DNA from: Bog-473 sp963817735
GTDB lineage: Bacteria; Actinomycetota; Acidimicrobiia; Acidimicrobiales; RAAP-2
Assembly: GCA_963817735.1 (NCBI GenBank)
Contig: CAWFPP010000014.1
Location: forward strand, 124,001 to 188,000
Reading direction: 5' to 3'
DNA: 64,000 nucleotides
This document shows positions 17,570-25,378 of this stretch, piece by piece; position 1 is the first letter of the stretch, and every line of letters begins with the position of its first letter. The notes under the pieces are model-generated. The model worked only from the letters and a program-made list of their open reading frames with translations. It was not told the DNA's origin and did not search any database. The position numbers were made by a program, and so were the translations under genes.

Positions 17570-18184
17570 ATGACCACGACCGGGCCCCGTCTGCCCCCGC
17601 TGGCTGCCGGCGAATGGGACGACGTGCTGACCCGGGTCCTCGAGAGCTCGCCGGGAGGCACCGACGAGCCGATGTACATCTTCACCACCCTGGGACGGGC
17701 CGATCCCGAGCTGTTCCGCCGCTGGCTGGGCTTCGGCGGCGCGCTGCTCGACGGCAGCCTGCCCGGGCGCCTGCGCGAGCTGGTGATCGTGCGCACCGCG
17801 GCCCGCTTCGGCGGCCGCTACGAGTGGGCGCAGCATCTCGCGCTGGCCGAGGCACAGGGGGTGACGCCCGCCGAGCTGGTGGCGTTGAGCGACGGTGCCT
17901 CTGTAGCTGATGGTGTGCCCGCCGCGTGGCTCGACGCGCTCGCCTGGTCGCCGCTGGAGCGCGCCGCCCTGCGGGCGGTCGACGAGACGGCCGACGACGG
18001 CGCTGTTTCCGACGCCACCTGGGAGGCGCTGCAGGATGCTCTCAGCGAGAGCGAGCTCCTCGAGCTGCTCATGCTGATCGGGCACTACATGATGCTGACC
18101 ACCGTGTTGCGGTCGCTGCGGCTGCCGCTCGAGCCCAGGGCGGAGATGCTGGCCCGGCAGGTGCCGGGAGGTCCGGACGCGTGA
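17570..18184 (+). CDS. Carboxymuconolactone decarboxylase (CMD/AhpD)-like protein
   Basis: 204 residues, mostly alpha-helical. LRELVIVRTAARFGGRYEWAQHLALAEAQGV is the family core (quoted here as RYEWAQHLALAEAQGV). It lacks the CxxC of peroxidase-type AhpD, so a redox role is unlikely; such Cys-less forms occur beside catabolic genes with unknown or lactone-decarboxylase-like roles. It lies 49 bases after the clpP-like gene and five before the SDR gene, with which it probably forms an operon. Confidence 0.82.
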   Translation: MTTTGPRLPPLAAGEWDDVLTRVLESSPGGTDEPMYIFTTLGRADPELFRRWLGFGGALLDGSLPGRLRELVIVRTAARFGGRYEWAQHLALAEAQGVTPAELVALSDGASVADGVPAAWLDALAWSPLERAALRAVDETADDGAVSDATWEALQDALSESELLELLMLIGHYMMLTTVLRSLRLPLEPRAEMLARQVPGGPDA

Positions 18185-18188
18185 TCGC

Positions 18189-18956
18189 ATGACGGCGCTC
18201 CTGGCGGGACGGAGCATCACGGTCGTCGGCGCCGGTACCCAGCCGTCGCGAGACCTCGATGCCCCGGTGGGCAACGGCCGCGCCATCGCCATGCGGGCGG
18301 CCCGGGAGGGCGCGTCGGTGATCTGCGTGGACCGTGACGAGGCCGCGGTCGAGGAGACGTGGCGGCTGATAACGGAGGAAGGCGGGAAGGCGGCCATCGT
18401 GGTGGCCGACGTGACCACCGAGGAGGGCTGCCGGTTGGCCGTCTCGGACGATCCGGGCCTGGCCCCGGACGGCCTCGTGCTCAATGTCGGCACCGGCTTC
18501 GGCATGGGCGTGGCGGGGACATCCGTCGACGACTGGGACAAGACGTTCGACCTCAACCTGCGCGCCCACTTCATGCTGGTCCGCCGCGCGCTGGTCGCCC
18601 TGTCCGACAACGCCGCCATCGTGTTCATGGGCTCCGTGGCGGGACTGCGCCCGGGGAGCCGCATCCCTGCCTACGACGCGTCCAAGGCCGGGCTCATCGG
18701 CCTCAGCCGCCATGTCGCCGTGGAGGGCGCTCGCCGCGGCATTCGGGCCAACGTGCTGGCGCCCGGGTTGATCGACACGCCGCTCGGCCGGGCCGCCTCC
18801 GCCGGTCGGCCGTCGCGTACCCGCTCGCCCGTGCCGCTCGGCCGGCAGGGTACGGCCTGGGAGGTGGCGGCCGTGGCCGTCTTCCTCCTGTCGGACGAGG
18901 CGAGCTACGTCACGGGACAGGTGCTGTGCGTCGACGGGGGGCTGACGCTCGTATGA
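18189..18956 (+). CDS. Short-chain dehydrogenase/reductase
   Basis: 255 residues, NAD(P)-dependent Rossmann oxidoreductase. The nucleotide-binding glycine motif is VVGAGTQPSRDLDAPVGNG, with an unusual insertion of about eight residues between glycines. Acidic D48 in VICVDRD favours NAD. Catalytic residues are Ser149, Tyr162 and Lys166 (AYDASKAG). The C-terminus SYVTGQVLCVDGGLTL is typical. The stop overlaps the ATG of the following deazaflavin-type gene (ATGA), so these act in one transcript, possibly on the same metabolite. Confidence 0.92.
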   Translation: MTALLAGRSITVVGAGTQPSRDLDAPVGNGRAIAMRAAREGASVICVDRDEAAVEETWRLITEEGGKAAIVVADVTTEEGCRLAVSDDPGLAPDGLVLNVGTGFGMGVAGTSVDDWDKTFDLNLRAHFMLVRRALVALSDNAAIVFMGSVAGLRPGSRIPAYDASKAGLIGLSRHVAVEGARRGIRANVLAPGLIDTPLGRAASAGRPSRTRSPVPLGRQGTAWEVAAVAVFLLSDEASYVTGQVLCVDGGLTLV

Positions 18957-19387
18957 GAGCGCACTCCGGGCAGCGCCGGCCGGGGTCGAACGTCGAGCTG
19001 CGCCCGCCCCGTCTGGGCCGGCGCGTGGCGCGGTTCAACCGTGCCGTGACGAACAAGGTGGCCGTCCACGTCGCCGGGTGGGCGCCCGGGCTCGGCCTCG
19101 TGATCCACGTCGGGCGGCGGACGCGGACCGTCTACCGCACGCCCGTCAACGTGTTCCGCACCAAGGACGGCTTCCGCTTCGCCCTCACCTACGGACCGGA
19201 CGCCGAGTGGGTGCGCAACGCACTCGCGCACGGCGCCGTGCGCCTGATCACCCGCCGCAAGGAGTACGAGCTCACCGAGCCCGAGCTGGTGACCGACCTG
19301 CACCGCCAGCACGTGCCGGCCGTCGGGCGCGCCATCATGCGCTTCATGCGCGTCACGCAATTCCTCGACTTCCGCCGCGCCGCCTGA
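18953..19387 (+). CDS. Deazaflavin (F420)-dependent nitroreductase-family protein
   Basis: 144 residues of the DDN/DUF385 split-barrel family, which in mycobacteria and relatives bind F420H2 and reduce quinones, enones or nitro compounds. Visible core: GLVIHVGRRTRTVYRTPVNVF, quoted here as HVGRRTRTVYRTPVNVF, then FALTYGPDAEWVRNALA. The basic patch fits binding of the F420 tail. It overlaps the SDR gene by four bases. The match to this family is good; the substrate is unknown. Confidence 0.88.
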   Translation: MRAHSGQRRPGSNVELRPPRLGRRVARFNRAVTNKVAVHVAGWAPGLGLVIHVGRRTRTVYRTPVNVFRTKDGFRFALTYGPDAEWVRNALAHGAVRLITRRKEYELTEPELVTDLHRQHVPAVGRAIMRFMRVTQFLDFRRAA

Positions 19388-19456
19388 GCGCAGACGCACG
19401 TCGGTTTCGGCCTCTGTCGTGGCCGTTTTCCCAGGTGAGGAGGAACTTGTCGGAAC

Positions 19457-19474
19457 GGCGCAACCTTTTGCGCC
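19457..19474. terminator. Hairpin GGCGCAA-CCTT-TTGCGCC
   Basis: Perfect 7-base inverted repeat with a 4-base loop, 70 bases after the deazaflavin gene and 39 before the sigma factor gene. It lacks a T-run, as is usual for actinobacterial hairpins. It could terminate the upstream operon or be an operator for the sigma gene. Two GGAAC motifs (19442 and 19452), the typical -35 core of ECF promoters, sit just before it, so autoregulation is also possible. Confidence 0.45.
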
Positions 19475-19512
19475 CTCCGGGGGGTTGAGATGGATGTGAT
19501 GGGCGTCCCCGC

Positions 19513-20148
19513 GTGACCAGGTCGGCGAGCCGCAGGGGACGGCCGTCCCGGTCCCGGCAGGAGTTCGACCAGTTCGTCGGGGACTCCGTCGATGGGTTGC
19601 TCCGCACCGCCTACCTGATCGCCTGGGACTTCGCGGCGGCGGAGGACCTCGTGCAGGAGTGCCTCCTACGCGTGGCCCGCCGATGGCCTCGGGTCCGCTC
19701 CATGGAGTACCCGACCGCCTACGCGCGCAAGGTCCTGGTGCATCTTGCCCTGGACGACGCCGGGCGTCGTACCCGCCACCGGGACGAACTGGGCCAAGCG
19801 GACGGGCACCGGGTGGACGAGCACGCAGACGAGGGTGCGGTGCGGGTGCTCGGCGGGGTTGAGACCAGCACCGACCTGACCGCGGCACTCGGGGAGCTCG
19901 CGCCGCGCCAACGCGTCACGCTCATGCTGCGCTTCTTCGACGACCTGTCCGAGGCGCAGGTGGCCGAGGTCATGGGCTGTTCGGTGGGCACGGTGAAGAG
20001 CACGACGTCGCGCGCCTTGCAACGGCTGCGGAACATCGTCGGGGCACCGGGCCTTTCCGACATGCAAGCGACGACGACATGGAACGCCAACACAGAGATC
20101 AGAGAACACGAAGGGAGCGTCACCGATGAAGACCGAATTCGAAGCTGA
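19513..20148 (+). CDS. ECF RNA polymerase sigma factor, SigE/sigma-24 type
   Basis: 211 residues with GTG start. Region 2 is seen around FVGDSVDGLLRTAYLI and AEDLVQECLLRVARRWPRV. Region 4 is seen around LGELAPRQRVTLMLRFF and GCSVGTVKSTTSRALQRLR. The protein directs RNA polymerase to a small regulon in response to a signal, usually from a membrane anti-sigma factor. The next gene starts inside its 3' end, as expected for such a partner. GGAAC motifs upstream suggest self-activation. The C-terminal ~25 residues after the HTH are not conserved-looking and overlap the next gene. Confidence 0.92.
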   Translation: MTRSASRRGRPSRSRQEFDQFVGDSVDGLLRTAYLIAWDFAAAEDLVQECLLRVARRWPRVRSMEYPTAYARKVLVHLALDDAGRRTRHRDELGQADGHRVDEHADEGAVRVLGGVETSTDLTAALGELAPRQRVTLMLRFFDDLSEAQVAEVMGCSVGTVKSTTSRALQRLRNIVGAPGLSDMQATTTWNANTEIREHEGSVTDEDRIRS

Positions 20149-21082
20149 CCTGAACAAGGCTTTTGCGGGTCGCGCCGCCGCAGTACCCATTGCGGCGGCC
20201 TCGCGCCTCCGGTCCATGGACTATCGACCGCGGGAGCGGCGGCTACGGGCACCGGTGACGGTCGGTGTCGGGGTGCTGGCCAGTGCCGGCACCGCCGGGG
20301 CCGTGGTCTCGGTGGTGCTCGGGGGCGCGGCGCCTGCCTATGCCGGCTGGAGTGCGGCGCCCACGACCGCGTCGAGCGCGCCTTCGCCCGCCGCGGCCGC
20401 CAGCTGCCAGAGCCAGTTGACGTCGACGCCCTCCGGTTCCGACGGGTCCAGTCTCGGCACGGGCCCGTGGGAGAACGTGCTCACCGACGTGCGCGGGCCC
20501 TTCACCGTCGCCCTCTTCCAAAACGACGGGGCGTACGCCTCGTGCTTCACCGGCCCCTCGTTCACCGAAACCAACATGGTCGGCTCCGGCAGTTCCTCGG
20601 GCGGGACTGTGGGCTTGGCGAGGGGCTCGGCGTCGCTCGGCGCGTCGACGGCGTCGGGGAGCGGCGGCGGCCCGGGCGGCGGCGGCATGTCCAGCGTGTC
20701 CTTGGGTGGTACGACGGCGTCGGGCGATCTGACGCACGCGACGCAGAGTCATCTCTCGACCACGACCGGTGGTCCCTACACGCTCGTCGACGGCCGCGCC
20801 GCCACGGGTGTCACCGGTGTCACCCTCGTCCTCGACGACGGCCAAGACATCGTGACGACGGTGGCTGACGGCTGGTTCGTGGCCTGGTGGCCCGACACCG
20901 CGAGCGCGACCGCAGCCCAGGTCACCACCGCCAGTGGGACGACGACCGAGTCACTGCTCTGGCCGCAACACGGTCCGAGCGGGCCGCCCGTGCCGGGAAC
21001 GAGCGGTGCCACCGGCAACAGCGGGAGCTCGGTGAGCGGCTCGGGGAACGCCGGCGGGAGCGGAAACAGCGGCAACAGCTGA
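20126..21082 (+). CDS. Membrane-anchored partner of the ECF sigma factor (unknown family)
   Basis: 318 residues overlapping the sigma gene by 23 bases. The N-terminal ~45 residues (KTEFEADLNKAFAGRAAAVP) are cytoplasmic and basic near the membrane. One helix follows (about 46-72, VTVGVGVLASAGTAGAVVSVVL), then a long Gly/Ser/Thr-rich external part ending in GSGNSG repeats. It lacks the HxxxCxxC zinc anti-sigma motif, so it is not a classical ZAS protein. Position strongly suggests it senses an envelope signal and controls the sigma factor. The 3' end overlaps the convergent glycosyltransferase gene by 132 bases. Confidence 0.75.
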   Translation: MKTEFEADLNKAFAGRAAAVPIAAASRLRSMDYRPRERRLRAPVTVGVGVLASAGTAGAVVSVVLGGAAPAYAGWSAAPTTASSAPSPAAAASCQSQLTSTPSGSDGSSLGTGPWENVLTDVRGPFTVALFQNDGAYASCFTGPSFTETNMVGSGSSSGGTVGLARGSASLGASTASGSGGGPGGGGMSSVSLGGTTASGDLTHATQSHLSTTTGGPYTLVDGRAATGVTGVTLVLDDGQDIVTTVADGWFVAWWPDTASATAAQVTTASGTTTESLLWPQHGPSGPPVPGTSGATGNSGSSVSGSGNAGGSGNSGNS

Positions 21083-23068
21083 GTCGGGGGCCGGGCCAGC
21101 GGGCGGCACCGGGCTGATGACGCGATGGGAGACGTCGTGTGCGCAGATGAACACGGTCTTGGTGGCCTGCTCGACTGCGTCGTAGGCGTGCAGGTCCGTG
21201 CGCCTGCAGTGCGACACCACCCAGCGCAGGTCGGGCGTGCGTGTCAGGGGTCGGGTGGTGACCGTGACCCTGACCACGCGCCCCTCGGCCACCAGCCGCT
21301 CGAACTCGGCCAATGACGGCGCGGGCACGCGCCCGGTGAAGCCGCCGACCGGAAGGAACTCGCGCCCGGTGGCCATGATGGCGTATCCGGCCACGCCCGA
21401 GGTCTCGTAGACGTCCGCCGCCTCGGAGGTGGGGACCTTGGACACGAACGCCTTCAGCGCCGCTGCGTGCTCCGGGAAGTCCGCCGCCGCGAACTGGCTG
21501 TAGTGGTTGACGTTCACGGGCGCGTAGGGGGAGTCGAAGGGGCCGAGCGTCGCTGCCACGACCACCGACGAGGCCCAGCACGAGCCGAGGAGCATCGCCG
21601 TCGCGGCCAGCGCCGGGCCGGCCGACACGCTCCATTGTGTGGCGCGTCCGGCGCGGAGCGAGGCCAACAGGATGCCGACCGCCAGGAGTCCGATGATGAC
21701 GGACGAGGCGACGACGTAGGGGCGGACACCGACGTAGCCCGGTACCAGGGCGACGCCGGCGGCGACGGTAGCCGCCGTCACTGCGGCCAGTGCGCCGCGC
21801 ACGGCGCGGACGTGTCGCCGGTGCCATGCCGCGGCGCCCCCCATGCCGCACAACGCGGCGACCGCCGGGATGAGCGCTGCGGTGTAGTACGAGTTCAAGA
21901 ACGACATGCCGCTGAAGAAGCCGAATGTCACCACGAGCCAGACGGACCACAGGATCACCGCGGCCCGCAGGAGATCGGTGCGTGGCCGCCGGCGCTGCAG
22001 CACCAGGAGCCAGACGGCAGCGGCGACGGCGGGCAGCAGCAACCAGGCGTCGTCGTGCCCGAACGGCCCGCGGAGGAGCCGGTCCCACGACGCCGAGATG
22101 GCGAAGGTGCCGAAGCCGTGACGGGCCGAATAGATGGCTGCGGTGACGAGGTAGGTGGAGGGATGGTTGCATCCCGCCGCGTCGAGCCCGGTGCCACCGA
22201 GGCGGCTGAACCCGTTGTAGGAGAACACCTGCGTGAAGAGCGAGTCGTTGCAGCTGCCATCGACGTAGGGGCGGTTCGACTGCGGAACGAGGGACACGGC
22301 CGACATCCAGCTGAGGGAGATGACGGCCACCGCGCACGCCGCTGCGGTGAGATGCCAGACGCGCCGGAGGAACGAGACGGCGGGCGCGGCCACCAGGTAG
22401 GCCAGGAAGAGCGCCGGGAGCACGAGCCAGGCCTGCAGCATCTTGGCCTGGAAGGCGAAGCCGACCAGCACGCCGGCCCAGAGCAGCGAGCGCAGACGGC
22501 CCGTCTGGCAGGCCCGGATGGTGGCGTCGGCCGCCAGCACGAGCAACAGGATGAGCAGGGAGTCCGAGATGTTGCCGCGGTCGAGCAGGATCACGATCGG
22601 GCTGGTCGTCATCACGACGGCGGCGATGAGCCCGGCGCCGGCACCGGCGACCCGGCGGACGGCGCGGTAGAGGACGAGCACGGTGAGCATGCCTTCGACC
22701 ACCTGGGGGAGGACCAGCGCCCACACGTGGAAGCCGAAGATGCGCAGCGACAGGGCTTGTATCCAGAGCGCACCCGGGAGTTTGTCGACCGAGACCGTGG
22801 CCCAGGGGTCGGCCGCGCCGTAAATGAAGTTGTGCCAATTCATGGCCATGCTGCGCGCGGCGCCGCCGTAGAAGGGTTCGACGTAGACCTGGTTCATGCT
22901 CCAGCCGTAGGCCAGGCCGGCCAGCGCGGTGACGACCAGCAGCGCCGGGCGGGCCCAGACCGGCTGGCCGGCGGGGGAGCGCCAGAAACGGAGGGAGCGG
23001 GACCATGACGGCGCAGCCGGGTCCGCAAACCCGGGAGCATGCGTTCCCGTCCTCTGGTCTGTCAGCAC
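20951..23068 (-). CDS. GT39-type (ArnT/PMT-like) membrane glycosyltransferase
   Basis: About 705 residues with some 11-12 hydrophobic helices, then a soluble C-terminal domain. The first external loop has NWHNFIYGAADPWATVSVDKLPGALW; the Asp-Lys-x-Pro element is the hallmark of lipid-phosphosugar-dependent transferases of this clan. It probably moves a sugar from a polyprenyl phosphate donor to an envelope acceptor. GTG at 23068 is the chosen start because the DUF429 gene ends at 23133 and upstream sequence is shadow-like; it is uncertain by tens of residues. The C-terminal ~45 residues overlap the anti-sigma-like gene and may be non-conserved read-through. Confidence 0.85.
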   Translation of the reverse strand: MLTDQRTGTHAPGFADPAAPSWSRSLRFWRSPAGQPVWARPALLVVTALAGLAYGWSMNQVYVEPFYGGAARSMAMNWHNFIYGAADPWATVSVDKLPGALWIQALSLRIFGFHVWALVLPQVVEGMLTVLVLYRAVRRVAGAGAGLIAAVVMTTSPIVILLDRGNISDSLLILLLVLAADATIRACQTGRLRSLLWAGVLVGFAFQAKMLQAWLVLPALFLAYLVAAPAVSFLRRVWHLTAAACAVAVISLSWMSAVSLVPQSNRPYVDGSCNDSLFTQVFSYNGFSRLGGTGLDAAGCNHPSTYLVTAAIYSARHGFGTFAISASWDRLLRGPFGHDDAWLLLPAVAAAVWLLVLQRRRPRTDLLRAAVILWSVWLVVTFGFFSGMSFLNSYYTAALIPAVAALCGMGGAAAWHRRHVRAVRGALAAVTAATVAAGVALVPGYVGVRPYVVASSVIIGLLAVGILLASLRAGRATQWSVSAGPALAATAMLLGSCWASSVVVAATLGPFDSPYAPVNVNHYSQFAAADFPEHAAALKAFVSKVPTSEAADVYETSGVAGYAIMATGREFLPVGGFTGRVPAPSLAEFERLVAEGRVVRVTVTTRPLTRTPDLRWVVSHCRRTDLHAYDAVEQATKTVFICAHDVSHRVISPVPPAGPAPDSAVAAVSAPAGVPRAAHRAPAVAGGTARSRHGRPARTVLRPEQ

Positions 23069-23132
23069 GGCTGCACCCCCGATGCCCCCGGCGAATGTAG
23101 TGCCGGAGCTGGGCGGTGCCCGTGACGGAGTC

Positions 23133-23825
23133 TCAGGCCACGACTTCCATCCGCAGTCCCCGCTCGTCGAGCTGGCCGCCGAATTGCCGATGCCCACCGA
23201 CGGCGAAACGGCGGGCCGTCCAGGCGCCGGCGAACGCATCGAGGACGTCGTCGACGCGGGCGCCTCTCGGCGGCCGGTCTCCGAGGCGCTCGATCTGGTG
23301 GCGACCGAAGACGGCGCGCAGTGCCTCGACCCGCTCGGCGCGGCCCTCCGCCGTGGTCTTCTTGAAGGCCATCGGTGTGCCGGCGAGGAGAGCCAGGCTG
23401 AGCTCGGGGCACATCTCGAAGACGCGCCGTTGACGGGCCGGCGACACGAGCTGATCGACTTCGCGGATCTTGGGCAGGATGTTGAAGAGCTGCTTCGAGA
23501 TCGCCTTTCCGCAGGCAGCCCGCGACAGGGCGCAGGCTTCCTCGTAGGAGTTGGCGGCGAGGACGGGACGCACCGGCGCGGGGAAGACGGAGCTGCGCCG
23601 CGCGCCCAGTTGCCGCCTGACCTCGATGTCCGCCTGTCGGGGGTCCCGCGCCGCGAGGCCGATCGGGATGTCGATGGCGACGGCCTGCAGTGCAGCCGAG
23701 TCGACCTGCTCCATCACAACACGCAGATCGGGGACCACGCGCACGTCGGCCTCGCCGTGCCGATCGGCGACGGGCACGGTGACGACGACCCAGCCGCCCG
23801 GCGCACCGTCGACCCCCGCCGCCAG
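23133..23825 (-). CDS. DUF429-family protein, start unclear
   Basis: DUF429 proteins have an RNase H-like fold with no settled function. The family opening AAGVDGAPGGWVVVTV lies upstream of the first usual start codon in frame (GTG at 23777). The real protein therefore begins near 23825, where only CTG is available, or an upstream base change hides its start. Other marks are ALQAVAIDIPIGL, NSYEEACALSRAACGKAISKQ and DDVLDAFAGAWTARRF. About 230 residues. It ends 64 bases before the glycosyltransferase start and follows the thiolase-like gene on the same strand. Confidence 0.75.
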   Translation of the reverse strand: MAAGVDGAPGGWVVVTVPVADRHGEADVRVVPDLRVVMEQVDSAALQAVAIDIPIGLAARDPRQADIEVRRQLGARRSSVFPAPVRPVLAANSYEEACALSRAACGKAISKQLFNILPKIREVDQLVSPARQRRVFEMCPELSLALLAGTPMAFKKTTAEGRAERVEALRAVFGRHQIERLGDRPPRGARVDDVLDAFAGAWTARRFAVGGHRQFGGQLDERGLRMEVVA

Positions 23826-23865
23826 CGGGCCGGTCGCGCTGCCCGTCCCCGTCGCGGTGCCCGTC

Positions 23866-25365
23866 CTAGCCGAGAGCGGCGTGGTTGACCCCGTCGGCCG
23901 GGGTCAGGGTGACGCGACGCCCGATCAGCTCGTCGGCCTCGGCGCCGGCGAGCACGGCGGTCCCGCCGTCGAGGAGCGCGTAGCAGCGACCTCCCCCCGG
24001 CAGGTCGCAGATCAGCACCGCCCGCTCGGGCCCGCCGTCGCGACCGTGGAGTACGGTGTACGTCGCCACAGTGGCCGTGCCTTCGGGTGTCTCCACGATG
24101 GCCACCGGCTCCCCCGCCGCCACGTACGGCGGCGCGTCGGCCAGCACGCCGAGCCCGGGATCGGTGGACCACACGCCGTAGGCGTGCTTCTGCATGTGCA
24201 TGCCGACCCCGCTCGTGATGCCGTAGGAGCCCGGGTCCCTGCGGAGCGTCTCCACCATGGCGGCGAGCGCGTGCGTCATGTAGTTGGAGCCGGGCCCGCC
24301 GTGGTACGGCAACCCACCCGTCTGCGTCACGGCGCGTGTGTCGTCCTCGCTGATCCCGAGCGCGTCGAGCGCGAAGCACACCGAGCTGGCGAAGCAGGAG
24401 TAGAGGTCGAAGTGGGCCACGTCGTCCGCACCGATGCCGGCACCGGCCAGCGCCGCGCCGGCCGCTGCGGCCATGGCGGGGGAGCGCCACAGCTCGGGGT
24501 GGCCGGCCACGTGGACAGGGTCCTCGGCGTAGGCCGCGCCGCGCAGGTAGACCCGCCGCTCCTCGGGGATGCCGAGTGCATCCGCCTTGGCCGCGCTGGC
24601 CAGCACGAGCGCGGCGGCCATGTCGACGTCCATGATGGAGGTCATCAGCTTCGTGTAGGGGTAGGCCACCATGCGGTTGTCCGGGCTGGCCGTCACAATT
24701 TCGGTGGCGGAACGGGCCACCGGGAACCAGGCGTGGGGGCTGGCCGCCGCGATGGTGGTCATGGGCGCCAGGACGCGGCCCAGTTGTGCGCGGTGCGCGT
24801 CGAGATCGCGGCCGAGGTGCGCCCGCCGGGCGTTGTCGAACAGCGCGAAGGTCAGGTAGGCCTCGAACACGGCGTGGCTGATTTCCGAGGGGTCGAACTC
24901 CATGTCCATCGGGAAGGGCCGCTTCTCGGCCGGGCGGAAGGACCACTGCGGCTTCTCGCCCGCCTTCTTGAGGCGGCGGACGGTGGCGAGCGCTTCGGCG
25001 CCGGTGATCAGCGCCAGGTCGACTTGGCCGCTCCTGATTTCCTTCGCCACCTCGGTCGCCAGGACGAGCGGGACCGACCCGCCGATGCCCGAGTAGCGCC
25101 GCCGCGCCGGCGACGCGCCGAGGCGTTCGGACAGGCGGGCCACGGCGTCGTCGTACTGCCAGGACTGCGAATACACGATGTCGATGCTCTGCAGCGCGGC
25201 CAGGACGACGGATGGGTCGGCGGCGGCGGCGGCGTCGGCGGCGGCGGCACGCGCCACCTCCTCCCACATGGCCAGCGGCTCGGGCGCGCCGTCGGGCGCG
25301 TCGGACGCGTGCCAGGTGCGGCGGGCGACGCCGATGATGCAGGTGGCGCGGGGATCGGCGGGCAA
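23866..25365 (-). CDS. Thiolase-like protein type 1 with C-terminal extra domain
   Basis: About 499 residues. The thiolase fold runs to about residue 410 (IVYSQSWQYDDAVARLSERLG, GAEALATVRRLKKAGEKP; DLYSCFASSVCFALDALG). A further ~80-residue beta-rich tail follows (PEGTATVATYTVLHGRDGG), like the additional domain of mycobacterial thiolase-like protein 1. The usual thiolase Cys/His pattern is not evident; GITSGVGMHMQKHA replaces the C-terminal catalytic loop. Reaction unknown, probably on CoA esters. Start uncertain: a TTG at 25365 just after the upstream dehydrogenase's stop is the simplest. Same transcript as the dehydrogenase at 25379-26596. Confidence 0.82.
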   Translation of the reverse strand: MPADPRATCIIGVARRTWHASDAPDGAPEPLAMWEEVARAAAADAAAAADPSVVLAALQSIDIVYSQSWQYDDAVARLSERLGASPARRRYSGIGGSVPLVLATEVAKEIRSGQVDLALITGAEALATVRRLKKAGEKPQWSFRPAEKRPFPMDMEFDPSEISHAVFEAYLTFALFDNARRAHLGRDLDAHRAQLGRVLAPMTTIAAASPHAWFPVARSATEIVTASPDNRMVAYPYTKLMTSIMDVDMAAALVLASAAKADALGIPEERRVYLRGAAYAEDPVHVAGHPELWRSPAMAAAAGAALAGAGIGADDVAHFDLYSCFASSVCFALDALGISEDDTRAVTQTGGLPYHGGPGSNYMTHALAAMVETLRRDPGSYGITSGVGMHMQKHAYGVWSTDPGLGVLADAPPYVAAGEPVAIVETPEGTATVATYTVLHGRDGGPERAVLICDLPGGGRCYALLDGGTAVLAGAEADELIGRRVTLTPADGVNHAALG

Positions 25366-25378
25366 GGATCGGAGCGGA

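Noticed and set aside
17123..18664. A 513-codon open frame on the minus strand across the ClpP-like, CMD and SDR genes
   Set aside because: It spans three well-supported opposite-strand genes and shows only shadow-type composition.
21467..23008. A 513-codon open frame on the plus strand
   Set aside because: Mirror of the GT39-type glycosyltransferase; extreme Gly/Arg/Glu/His content and no motif, while the minus strand has clear helices and the DKLPG motif.
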